Shown: positions 8,784 to 18,370 of the stretch, one piece after another | Position numbering within the stretch: the first letter of the stretch is position 1 | Layout: each line of letters opens with the position of its first letter | Assembly: GCF_005049285.1 (NCBI RefSeq) | Contig: NZ_SOSC01000001.1 | Coordinates: forward strand, 62,001-126,000 | DNA from: Halorientalis salina | Lineage (GTDB): Archaea; Halobacteriota; Halobacteria; Halobacteriales; Haloarculaceae | Reading direction: 5' to 3' | DNA: 64,000 nucleotides | Made by a program: the position numbers and the translations under genes | The notes under the pieces: model-generated | What the model was told of the DNA's origin: nothing | What the model saw: the letters and a program-made list of their open reading frames with translations, nothing else | Database searches by the model: none

Positions 8784-10412
8784 ATGAAAACGTGGCAGCG
8801 TCGGACTGCACTGTATCTCCTCGCGCTCGGGGCCATCATGCTGCTCTATTCCGTTCTGTATCACTACGCGATGCTGACCTACGAGGGGGCGACCCACTCG
8901 TTTCTCCACTCCGTCCAGGTCGTGGTCGAGACGTTCACCACGACCGGGTTCGGCTCCGACGCGCCGTGGTCGGAACCGGAGACGAACCTGCTGGTCATCG
9001 CCATGGACCTGACCGGCGTCGTGTTGATCTTCCTGGCGCTCCCGGTGTTGCTGTTCCCGATGTTCGAGGAGACGATCTCGACGACGCCGCCCAGCAGCGT
9101 CGGGGACGTCGAGGACCACGTCGTCATCTGTGCGTTTTCGCCGCGAATCCGGATGCTCATCGACGAACTCGATCTGCTGGACATCCCGTACGTCGTTGTG
9201 GAACCGGACCGCGACCGGGCGGTCGAACTCGTCGAGGACGGCGTGGACCTGATCCACGGCGACCCGGAGTCGGCGTCGGTCCTGGAGAACGCGAACCTGG
9301 GGTCGGCGCGCGCGCTCGTCGCCGACCTGGACGACTCGACGAACGCCAGCATCGTCCTGACCGGGAAAGACGTGGCCCCGGACGTGATGTGTATGACGTT
9401 CGTCACGGACCCGGAGATCGCCTCCTACCACCGGTACGCCGGGGCCGACCACGTGTTCTCGCCGCGGACGCTCATCGGTGAGAGTCTGGCCAAGAAAGTG
9501 ACCACGAGCATCAGCACCGAGGTAGGTGACGCGATCGAGATCGGCGAGGACTTCGAGATCGCCGAACTCCCCGTGCAGTCCGGGAGCGAACTCACCGGCA
9601 AGACCGTCGCCGAGAGCGGGATTCGCGAGCGAGTCGGCGCGAACGTCATCGGTGCGTGGTTCCGCGGCGAGTTCGTCAGTCCGCCCTCGCCGGACGCCCG
9701 AATCGACGAACAGACCGTGTTGCTGGTCGCTGGCCGCGAAGCGCAACTGGAGACGCTCAAAGAACTCACGCTGTCGAAACAGCGCGACCGTCGCGACGGG
9801 ACGGTCGTCATCGGCGGCTACGGCGAGGTCGGGTCCACTATTCACGCCAACCTCGACTCGGCGGGAATCCACTCGACCACCGTTGACATCGACGACCAGG
9901 ACGGGGTCGATTTCGTGGGGAACATGACCGACCAGGCGGATCTCCGGGCAGCCGGCATCGAGGAGGCCAGAACGGTCATTCTCGCGCTCGCCGACGACAC
10001 GATGACGATCTTCGCGACGCTCGCGGTCAGGGACCTCGCGCCGGACGTCGAGATCATCGCTCGCGCCGACGAGACCGAAAACGTCAGGAAACTCTATCAG
10101 GCCGGCGCCGACTACGCGCTCGCCCTGGCGACGGTCAGCGGTCGGATGCTCGCCTCGACGATCCTCGGCGAGGACGTCATTTCGCTGGATCAGCAGGTCG
10201 AAGTCGTCCGGTTCGACGCCGATGGACTCGCCGGTTCGACCCTGGCCGGAGCGGACATCCGTGCGAAAACCGGCTGTACAGTCATCGCGATCGAGCGCAA
10301 CGGCGACGTGATAACCGACCTCGACGCCGACTTCGAGATCCGGGCCGAGGACAGCGTCGTGATCGCCGGTCCCGACGAGAGCATCGCGCAGTTCGCCAAC
10401 CGATACGAGTAG
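8784..10412 (+). CDS. two-TM potassium channel fused to tandem TrkA (RCK) domains
   Basis: 542 aa. The N-terminal 100 residues have two membrane helices flanking a pore loop with selectivity filter TTTGFG (52-57). Two complete TrkA-N/TrkA-C modules follow. The first nucleotide-binding half begins at VVICAFSPR, the second at TVVIGGYGEVGS (GxGxxG). Each TrkA-C part contains the hydrophobic-rich core (VQSGSELTGKTVAESGI and ADGLAGSTLAGADI). The first Rossmann motif has lost the canonical glycines, so nucleotide binding may depend on the second module. Expected role: K+ conduction gated by a cytosolic ring, important in salt-in halophiles. ATG 8784 directly precedes the amphipathic first helix. 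Confidence 0.88.
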   Translation: MKTWQRRTALYLLALGAIMLLYSVLYHYAMLTYEGATHSFLHSVQVVVETFTTTGFGSDAPWSEPETNLLVIAMDLTGVVLIFLALPVLLFPMFEETISTTPPSSVGDVEDHVVICAFSPRIRMLIDELDLLDIPYVVVEPDRDRAVELVEDGVDLIHGDPESASVLENANLGSARALVADLDDSTNASIVLTGKDVAPDVMCMTFVTDPEIASYHRYAGADHVFSPRTLIGESLAKKVTTSISTEVGDAIEIGEDFEIAELPVQSGSELTGKTVAESGIRERVGANVIGAWFRGEFVSPPSPDARIDEQTVLLVAGREAQLETLKELTLSKQRDRRDGTVVIGGYGEVGSTIHANLDSAGIHSTTVDIDDQDGVDFVGNMTDQADLRAAGIEEARTVILALADDTMTIFATLAVRDLAPDVEIIARADETENVRKLYQAGADYALALATVSGRMLASTILGEDVISLDQQVEVVRFDADGLAGSTLAGADIRAKTGCTVIAIERNGDVITDLDADFEIRAEDSVVIAGPDESIAQFANRYE

Positions 10413-10479
10413 CGATCACTCGCCCCGTTCGACCCGGGCGGTCGTCGAGCAAAGCGGCGTTGGACCAACGGGGAGTCTG

Positions 10480-11088
10480 TCACGCCTCGTCGAGTCGGGT
10501 CCGAACGTCGACGGCGGTCGCGACGGCCCAGACGCCGAACACCGTCGCCCCGACGATCTCCGGGAGTGCCAGTCCGGGCCGCATGACCTCGCCGGTCACG
10601 GTCCAGACCGTCCAGGCTCCGGTGTTAAGCAGGCCGCCCGCGACGGTCGCGAGGCCGCGGGTCCGTGCCCCGGCGAGTACGTTCCCGATCCCGTAGGTCC
10701 ACAGCGCGACCGAGAGCAGGACGTAGAACCCCACGGCGGCCGGGACGTGTGGATCGGTCCCTTCTGGGAACACGCCGATGAGCGCCATCGCGAGCAGGAC
10801 CAGTCCGAACAGGCCCACGCCGGCCAACTCGACGCGGTTGCGAACGGACCGAAGGAGGGCATAGCCGAAGCCGAGGCCGACGAGCCCGCCCCCCACGAGG
10901 CCGCCGTTGAAGACAGCTCGTGTCAGGGATGTCGAGGCGTCGCTGACCGTGCCCCCGAGGTTCGAGAGCGCGTTCCCCGTCCAGGAAAAGGAGGGCGATA
11001 ACAGCGTCGCCAGAACGACCGCACCGAGCGTGAACGCGGGCGCGACCACCCCTGCCCATGCACTGACGCTGTCTGCTGTGTCAGTCAT
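10480..11088 (-). CDS. DUF998 family membrane protein
   Basis: 202 aa with about six membrane helices. The motif around FSWTGNALSNLGG between helices 1 and 2, and the GVFPEGTDPHVPAAVGFY loop, match the DUF998 family, whose biochemical role is unknown. It is convergent with the K+ channel gene (gap about 70 nt) and divergent from the thioredoxin-like lipoprotein gene. Confidence 0.75.
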   Translation of the reverse strand: MTDTADSVSAWAGVVAPAFTLGAVVLATLLSPSFSWTGNALSNLGGTVSDASTSLTRAVFNGGLVGGGLVGLGFGYALLRSVRNRVELAGVGLFGLVLLAMALIGVFPEGTDPHVPAAVGFYVLLSVALWTYGIGNVLAGARTRGLATVAGGLLNTGAWTVWTVTGEVMRPGLALPEIVGATVFGVWAVATAVDVRTRLDEA

Positions 11089-11195
11089 CGAGACTGTGTT
11101 CCGAGTAGTAACCCTTCAACGTGATTGATCGTGACGAACGTCGTGTTCGAGTCGATGGCGTGTTACTTTTCTACCAGGATACCAGACAGGGGAAC

Positions 11196-11720
11196 ATGTA
11201 CGACAGGGGCCGCCGGGGGTTCCTCGCGATGGGGACGACGGCCGTCGCCACGCTGGCCGGGTGTTCCGGAATCCTCGGTGGCGGTGACGAAAACGAACAG
11301 AGGGGGACTCCTCGCAGTTCGTTCACCCTACAGACGCTCGATGTCGGTGGGTCGACCGGCTCGGAGATTCGAGTCCAACCGCCCGGGGAAGTCGCCCTGA
11401 TCGACTTCTTCGCGTCGTGGTACGAACCGTGTAAACCACAGATGGCCGAACTGCGGACGGTCCGCGAGAACAACCCCGACCTCCACATGCTCTCGATCAC
11501 CTGGGAGACGGAACGCCGGCCCGTCCGGACCTTCTGGGAACGGTACGACGGGACCTGGCCGGTCGCCATGGATCCCCAGATGAAAGCCGGAACGAAGTAC
11601 AACGTCGAGGGCCTCCCGACGGTACTCGTCGTCGACGCCGAGGGGCAAACGGCCTGGCGACACACCGGGCTGACGAAGGCCGAGACCATCGAAGCGAACC
11701 TGGCGACTGCGCGGCAGTGA
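11196..11720 (+). CDS. thioredoxin-like (TlpA-type) lipoprotein lacking the N-terminal active-site Cys
   Basis: 174 aa. The N-terminus has a twin-arginine motif (RRGFLAMG) and a lipobox ending TLAGC (Cys23), so it is a Tat-exported lipoprotein. The rest is a TlpA/AhpC-like thioredoxin fold: VALIDFFASW, the cis-proline loop EGLPTVLVV, and a C-terminal GLTKAET helix. The expected WCxPC motif reads WYEPC (Tyr76, Cys79), so the attacking Cys is replaced by Tyr and only the resolving Cys remains. Classical disulfide exchange is therefore unlikely. ATG 11196 starts directly before the signal. An earlier GTG at 11121 would put an unrelated extension before the Tat motif. Confidence 0.82.
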   Translation: MYDRGRRGFLAMGTTAVATLAGCSGILGGGDENEQRGTPRSSFTLQTLDVGGSTGSEIRVQPPGEVALIDFFASWYEPCKPQMAELRTVRENNPDLHMLSITWETERRPVRTFWERYDGTWPVAMDPQMKAGTKYNVEGLPTVLVVDAEGQTAWRHTGLTKAETIEANLATARQ

Positions 11721-11757
11721 GCTACCCGTCCCCGCTCGGCGGTTCGACGGTCACCCT

Positions 11758-11871
11758 TCAAGGTTCGTCTCGGACGACGGTTCCGGTCACGATCCCGTCG
11801 GAAAGGGGCGCGTTACAATCGGCGAGGACCACGAGGACGGTAATCGCAACGACGCCGAGGCGTCGGCTCAT
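11758..11871 (-). CDS. putative 37-aa lipoprotein or remnant
   Basis: A short open frame with ATG 11871, TGA 11758. It begins MSRRLGVV, continues as a hydrophobic helix, and has LADC (Cys19), an acceptable lipobox, then about 18 polar residues ending VVRDEP. A TATA-like box (TTTATT on this strand, 11897-11902) lies 26-31 nt upstream, the right place for a leaderless transcript. The mature part is too short for a domain, so this may be a truncated lipoprotein; the following sequence gives no clear continuation in another frame. No homology is claimed. Confidence 0.4.
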   Translation of the reverse strand: MSRRLGVVAITVLVVLADCNAPLSDGIVTGTVVRDEP

Positions 11872-11896
11872 CGAGTGGGCGTACTTTCCGGCCGTG

Positions 11897-11902
11897 AATA
11901 AA
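11897..11902 (-). promoter_or_regulatory. TATA-like box of the 37-aa lipoprotein ORF
   Basis: AT-rich hexamer TTTATT on the minus strand, 26-31 nt before ATG 11871, in otherwise G+C-rich sequence. The spacing is that of a leaderless archaeal promoter and is the main support for the small gene. Confidence 0.4.
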
Positions 11903-11940
11903 GCCACGCCGGGTTCGGGCGGATCGGGATTCGCTGAGTC

Positions 11941-12099
11941 TCAGCGGGGGGATTCGTCGCTCTCGGCCGTGAACAGCCCCTGTATCTGAACCTCGTTCTC
12001 CGTGGAGAACATCAGTGGCGCGGTCTCGGAGTCGGTTCGGGTTCCTGTCTGGGTCGGCAGTGTCTGGCGCGAGTCGGACGTCGAGCGTTGTGTACTCAT
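11941..12099 (-). CDS. small hydrophilic protein, 52 aa, unknown
   Basis: ATG 12099 to TGA 11941. The product starts MSTQRSTSDSRQ, is rich in Thr, Ser, Gln and Glu, and has a less charged core APLMFSTENEVQIQGLF. No membrane segment, Cys pair or known motif is visible. The composition is that of a soluble haloarchaeal protein. A TATA-like box (12126-12132) sits 27-33 nt upstream. It lies in a 600-nt stretch between the thioredoxin-like lipoprotein and cdc48, together with the 37-aa ORF. Confidence 0.5.
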   Translation of the reverse strand: MSTQRSTSDSRQTLPTQTGTRTDSETAPLMFSTENEVQIQGLFTAESDESPR

Positions 12100-12321
12100 G
12101 GATTTGGTGTGTCGGGCAGCAGCGGAATATTCGAAAGCGATGCCTGGACGCGTCAGTCGAGAATGAGACAGCGTACGCGTACGATCGGCATCATGTGTCT
12201 ACCTGATCGTACCGGCCTATCTTTAATAAATGTTCCTGTTGTATCGTGCGAATGGAACGAGTAGTGGTACCGTATATCGATGGCCGTTGGGTCTTCGACC
12301 GAATTAGCGCAGTGATTGGGG
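12100..12321. other. intergenic stretch downstream of cdc48
   Basis: About 220 nt between the stop of cdc48 and the start of the 52-aa gene. It holds the TATA-like box at 12126-12132 and an AT-rich patch at 12218-12234 (around CTTTAATAAA). A 42-codon plus-strand frame from ATG 12252 overlaps the end of cdc48; the AT-rich patch is at a promoter-like distance, but codon content past 12322 is antisense shadow. No RNA fold or repeat was recognised. Confidence 0.4.
12126..12132 (-). promoter_or_regulatory. TATA-like box of the 52-aa protein gene
   Basis: GAATATT on the minus strand, about 27-33 nt before ATG 12099, consistent with a leaderless transcript. It supports this start and the reality of the short gene. 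Confidence 0.4.
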
Positions 12322-14469
<2,148 letters not shown>

Positions 14470-14537
14470 TTATCGGCCCACCGTCTTGAGGTTTCCCCGG
14501 GGGAACGCATAAGACGGACGCCAGTAGATAAAATGAC

Positions 14538-14672
14538 ATGGTGGTCCAGACCCAGCGCGACGAAGCGACCTGGTTCAAATGCGAGGAGTGCGGACTCATG
14601 TTCGACGATCAGGACGACGCGCGGAAACACGAGGACAACTGCGACGCCGAGGAACCGTCGTATATCCAGTAA
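14538..14672 (+). CDS. 44-aa single zinc-finger protein (DUF7128-like)
   Basis: A very short gene starting MVVQTQRDEATW. It encodes one C2H2-like finger: FKCEECGLMF, then ARKHEDNC, giving Cys-x2-Cys, His and Cys ligands, and ends PSYIQ. The pattern matches a widely conserved small haloarchaeal zinc-finger family of unknown role that I recall as DUF7128. A CATAAG box near 14508 sits about 28 nt before the ATG. It is divergent from cdc48. Confidence 0.8.
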   Translation: MVVQTQRDEATWFKCEECGLMFDDQDDARKHEDNCDAEEPSYIQ

Positions 14673-14702
14673 AGACCCGCCGAGCGTGAGGGGACCGACC
14701 CC

Positions 14703-15401
14703 TCACCGATAGAGGACGACCAGGAAGGCCAGTGCGGCCCCGAGGAAGACGACCAGTCCTTCCAGCGGGAGGTCGGTGACGTCGAGTCGCCAGACGAGTT
14801 CAGTCAGGGCGACGAATACGGCACCGACGAGCAGCGTCGCGCCGACGTGGGTTAGTTCGACGCCCCTGGTCTCGGCCTGCCTACCCACCTGCGCACCGAG
14901 AGTGATGGCGTGTCTGGCCGCGTCCCAGGACGCGACGACGCCCGCGGTGGCGACCAGGAGGACCAGTCGGTCGCTCCCGTAGGCGATCCCGCTGTTGAGC
15001 ACACTGAGGAACACGAGTGCGGCACCTGCGGTGGCGAGTGCGGTCTCCCAGCCCCGGCGGATCGGCAGGAGCGCGCCGGTCAGGACCGCCACGCCGATCA
15101 GTCCCGGATACAGCTCCGCAGTCGCGATGTTGTCGAGGTTTGCCGTCGCGACGAACGCGACGCCGGTGAGCGCGATACCGATGCCACAGAGGCCGACGAG
15201 CAGGGTCGCGGTCCCGTCGTCCCGGTGGATCCCGAAACCCAGGACCAGCAGTCCGAAGACGGTCAGGCCGACCGGCAGCGCGTGGGTCCAGCCGGCGACG
15301 AGGAGGACGCTCCCGGCCGCGACGAGTACGGCGACTGCACTCGCGAGCGTCGTCGGTCGGTGGACCATCGTCGAACTCGCGGGAGCACTGGCCTGTGTCA
15401 C
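14703..15401 (-). CDS. multi-pass membrane protein, last gene of DUF58 operon (DUF7519-like)
   Basis: About 232 aa with seven or eight hydrophobic helices and short loops. GTG 15401 overlaps the stop of the DUF58 gene as GTGA, so it is translationally coupled; a GTG at 15410 is the alternative. I recognise this as the membrane protein that commonly ends the haloarchaeal DUF4129-DUF58 cluster (DUF7519). No enzymatic motif is visible, so a membrane assembly or anchoring role is inference from position. Confidence 0.75.
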   Translation of the reverse strand: MTQASAPASSTMVHRPTTLASAVAVLVAAGSVLLVAGWTHALPVGLTVFGLLVLGFGIHRDDGTATLLVGLCGIGIALTGVAFVATANLDNIATAELYPGLIGVAVLTGALLPIRRGWETALATAGAALVFLSVLNSGIAYGSDRLVLLVATAGVVASWDAARHAITLGAQVGRQAETRGVELTHVGATLLVGAVFVALTELVWRLDVTDLPLEGLVVFLGAALAFLVVLYR

Positions 15402-16672
15402 CGAGACCACCGCCGCTTTGCGCCCAGCAGTGCGCGGGCCAGTGAGTCCTGGGTGTCCCAGTCGACGACCGACACGCCGCCTCGGCGCAGCGCGTAGAGC
15501 CGGTTCCGTCGCTCGACCGCCGCGATCCGACTCCCCGGCGACTCCGTCGTCGACACGTCGGGACTCACGACAGTCACTGGACGGCCGGCGTCGGCCAGTT
15601 CCAGCGCGCTCTCGACGACGAACTCGTCGGCGAGCGGACTCACGATGACGAGCTGGGTCTCGCGATCGAGCCCGGTCCTGAGTTCCCGAACCTGTGCCGC
15701 CGCCCTGTCGTAGTCAGATTCCGGGTTCTCGGGCGGTTGTGGCGACAGCGTCGGATGGGTGAGCAGTACCTCGCGTACTCGCCGTTCGTGGTCAGTCCCT
15801 CGGTCCGGTGGGACCCAGCAAAAGTCCCGGCCGATGGCTGCCAGTCCCGCCCGCTCGTCGACCTCCCAGACCGCTTCGAGCAGTTCCTGTGCGGCCGCGA
15901 CGCCGTGTGAGACCGCGTGTGGACCGCCCTCGATCCCGCGATACGCGCTCGGTCGGGCATCGATGCAGACCACGACGCTGACGGTTCGCTCCTGGCGGTA
16001 CTCGACCGTCGCGAGCGTTCCGGTCCTGGCGTACTGCTTCCAGTCGATCCGATTCGGACTGTCGCCGGAGCGGTACTCGCGGGTTCGAGCGAACTCGATG
16101 CCTTCGCCCTCGCCGCTGGTCAGGATCTGGCCGGGGAACGGGTCGCTCGTCTCCGCGACGGGCGGGTCCGGAATCTCGCGACGGCACTCGATGTCGGCGG
16201 TATCCGACTCTAGAGTCGTCTCGACCTCGGTACGACCGCTCACGTCGCGGGCGATGGCCGTCGCAGCCCGGAACTGGTGGGAGCCGTGCTCGGCGGTCAC
16301 GGCGTAGGCGAACGTCGTGGTCTGACCGGGTCGAAGGACCGCCGCGTGCCTGGCGCTGCCCTCGCTCACCGCGAGCATCGCCGGAACGCCGTCGACGAGG
16401 CGCAGGTCTCGCAGCGTCTCCTCGCCCTCGTTGGTCACCGCTACCTCGACGGATACCTCGTCGCCGGGCGACGGGTTCGTCTCGCTCACGCGCCGGTCGA
16501 GCGCCAACTCGACCGCGGGCGGTTCGAGCAGCCGCGGGTAGATGGCGTAGCCGACGCCGAGACAGGCCGCGAGCAGGACGTAGGGGCGCTTCAACAGGAC
16601 GCCGAACGCACCGGCGAGCAGTGCAACGGCGACGACGCCCCGCCAGTGGTGTGTCCGGCGAACCGTCGTCAT
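15398..16672 (-). CDS. DUF58 domain protein with two N-terminal TM helices
   Basis: 424 aa. Two hydrophobic segments near residues 10-45 anchor the protein. A CARDB-like beta domain follows (SPGDEVSVEVAVTNEGEETLRDLRL), then the DUF58 signature region GIEFARTREYRSGDSPNRIDWKQYART, and a von Willebrand A-like fold (VVVCIDARPSA). DUF58 proteins usually work with MoxR-type AAA+ ATPases in assembling or activating envelope complexes. ATG 16672 overlaps the upstream stop as ATGA. The longer open frame upstream is antisense-like Arg-rich shadow. Confidence 0.88.
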   Translation of the reverse strand: MTTVRRTHHWRGVVAVALLAGAFGVLLKRPYVLLAACLGVGYAIYPRLLEPPAVELALDRRVSETNPSPGDEVSVEVAVTNEGEETLRDLRLVDGVPAMLAVSEGSARHAAVLRPGQTTTFAYAVTAEHGSHQFRAATAIARDVSGRTEVETTLESDTADIECRREIPDPPVAETSDPFPGQILTSGEGEGIEFARTREYRSGDSPNRIDWKQYARTGTLATVEYRQERTVSVVVCIDARPSAYRGIEGGPHAVSHGVAAAQELLEAVWEVDERAGLAAIGRDFCWVPPDRGTDHERRVREVLLTHPTLSPQPPENPESDYDRAAAQVRELRTGLDRETQLVIVSPLADEFVVESALELADAGRPVTVVSPDVSTTESPGSRIAAVERRNRLYALRRGGVSVVDWDTQDSLARALLGAKRRWSR

Positions 16673-17268
16673 CGACCGTCCGCCCCCTGATCCCGTTCGA
16701 GGATCGCGGTCACTGCGCTCTCGGTGCGACGCTGGAACCGCGATCCGCCCGGGAGCGCGTCCCGGAGGCGTCGACCGAACTCGCCCGCGCCGTCGTCGGC
16801 CAGGAACGTCGCCGCGGTCCCGTCGTCGGTCCACTCGCCGGCGGAGACGCTCGCCGTCGCAGCGGCCGACGAGCAGCCGTCGACCCGCATCACGGTCTCG
16901 ACGGCCGTTCGGCGCAGCCTCGCTCTCACCGCCGCCCGCTGTCCGCCCGTGAGGTGTTCGGCGGGATCGAGCCCCCGCTCGATGACGCGGTCGATCTGCT
17001 CACCCGGCGGCCGCCCGGCGGGGACGGATTCGGTCGATGGCGGGTCGGCTCCGTCGAACCCGTCGAGCGTGCGGGCGAGCACCACGAGCAGCGCGAGACC
17101 CAATGCGACGATGCCGACGAGCGCGACGACGAGGTAATCGTGTCCGAGCCGGGACACGAGCCACTCCATCGAGACGAGACTCGCGAGACCGCGGGCGAAG
17201 AGTATGCCCACACCGAGACAAAACAGGAGTGCCCCGACGAGCAGCGGCCCCCGTGCAGTCCGAGTCAT
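16669..17268 (-). CDS. small membrane protein of DUF58 operon (DUF7269-like)
   Basis: 199 aa. Two membrane helices lie in the first 70 residues (GPLLVGALLFCLGVGILF and LVVALVGIVALGLALLVVL), then a soluble domain of about 125 aa with the conserved-looking blocks GGQRAAVRARLRRTAVETV and GEWTDDGTAATFLAD. ATG 17268 overlaps the stop of the DUF4129 gene (ATGA) and its own stop overlaps the DUF58 start (ATGA). The four-gene order identifies it as the DUF7269-type partner; the molecular role is unknown. Confidence 0.78.
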   Translation of the reverse strand: MTRTARGPLLVGALLFCLGVGILFARGLASLVSMEWLVSRLGHDYLVVALVGIVALGLALLVVLARTLDGFDGADPPSTESVPAGRPPGEQIDRVIERGLDPAEHLTGGQRAAVRARLRRTAVETVMRVDGCSSAAATASVSAGEWTDDGTAATFLADDGAGEFGRRLRDALPGGSRFQRRTESAVTAILERDQGADGR

Positions 17269-18152
17269 ACGGTGCCCTCCGGCAGGTCGAGTTGCAGTCG
17301 CTGACAGACCTGTGAGACGCGCTGGCGGCGGTCCTCGGTCACTGGCCGCTCCCCGTATCGGACCTCCTCGAAGGTCCGCGTGAGCGTCTCGATGGCACTC
17401 GGGTCCATCCCGGCTTTCGCGGCGGCATTTGCACACTCGTGGGTCGTTCTGGTCCGCGTGTTCTCGACGTCGACGTTCCGCATCAGGGCGTCCCAGGCCG
17501 CGAACACGACGTTCGCATCCGGCGGGGGACTGGGCTCCCACGCGTTCTCGGCGTCCGTGTCGGCGCTGGCCCCATCGGTCGAGCCGTCGAACCACGGGAG
17601 TCGGTCGCGATACCGGTAGAGCAGGGCAGCCAGCAACCCGGCCGCGAGAGCGATCAGCAGCGGGTCGAACCCGTCGGCGTCCGACTCCGTCTCCTCGTTC
17701 GTGGCCTGGTCGGACTCGCCACCGCCACCGCTACCGTCCCCGCCGGCGATGGTCTCTGACCCGTTCCCCGGTGCGGGTCCCGAACCGCCGTCTTGGGGTT
17801 CCGGCATCGCACCGGATTCGTCCTCGTCACCGGTAGCGGGCGCGAGCCCGCTGTCGTCGCGGTTTCGCTGTTCCGGTCGGTCCGGCTGGTCCCCGATTCC
17901 ACCCGCTCCCTGGCCGTCGTCACTGCCCCCAACCGGGGGCTCCTCGGCCGCGTCCGCGTCGCGCTTTTGCGTCTCGATGTCCTGCTGGAAGTCGGCGACG
18001 TCGCTGCTCTCGATGGGGAGATACGAGTAGTCGAGGTCGACTGCCTCGTGCGGTTCCGACGACAGCGTCGAGGACAGCGTCGTCGCTGCGACGCCAACGG
18101 CCAGAAAGCAGGACATCGCGACCGCGATGGAGATGAGTTGGTGGCGGTTCAT
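17265..18152 (-). CDS. DUF4129 domain protein, first gene of DUF58 operon
   Basis: 295 aa. An N-terminal hydrophobic segment (HQLISIAVAMSCFLAVGVAATTL) is followed by a long Gly/Asp/Ser/Glu-rich, probably disordered region outside the membrane (about 70-185). A second helix (LLIALAAGLLAALLYRY) comes next, then a cytosolic DUF4129 domain (VFAAWDALMRNVDVE ... TRTTHECANAAAKAGMDP ... FEEVRYGERPV). DUF4129 regions are often fused to transglutaminase-like proteins and found with MoxR-DUF58. Here the transglutaminase part is absent. ATG 18152 begins directly before the first helix. It is divergent from the Dna2-like gene. Confidence 0.85.
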   Translation of the reverse strand: MNRHQLISIAVAMSCFLAVGVAATTLSSTLSSEPHEAVDLDYSYLPIESSDVADFQQDIETQKRDADAAEEPPVGGSDDGQGAGGIGDQPDRPEQRNRDDSGLAPATGDEDESGAMPEPQDGGSGPAPGNGSETIAGGDGSGGGGESDQATNEETESDADGFDPLLIALAAGLLAALLYRYRDRLPWFDGSTDGASADTDAENAWEPSPPPDANVVFAAWDALMRNVDVENTRTRTTHECANAAAKAGMDPSAIETLTRTFEEVRYGERPVTEDRRQRVSQVCQRLQLDLPEGTV

Positions 18153-18370
18153 AACACTCGAGCCTTCGTGACACGACAACCACCCCGTGGAGCGGGCATT
18201 GTTATCCACAGCATATTGGGATATCGGGTGTATTGGGGTGTGTCTGTGCCGTTCTCGCTCGATGACAGTAGTACCGGGATTCGACGCCGACAGTGTCGGT
18301 CCTTCCGGGAAAGCCGTCTCTATTCGCCCCCGACGCTGCCGGGAGGGGAGCGCTTTTGTCCGTCGCACTG

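Noticed and set aside
8358-9872. 504-codon minus-strand frame
   Set aside because: It is antisense to the K+ channel gene and includes the CDGSH gene in another frame; only the K+ channel frame has motifs.
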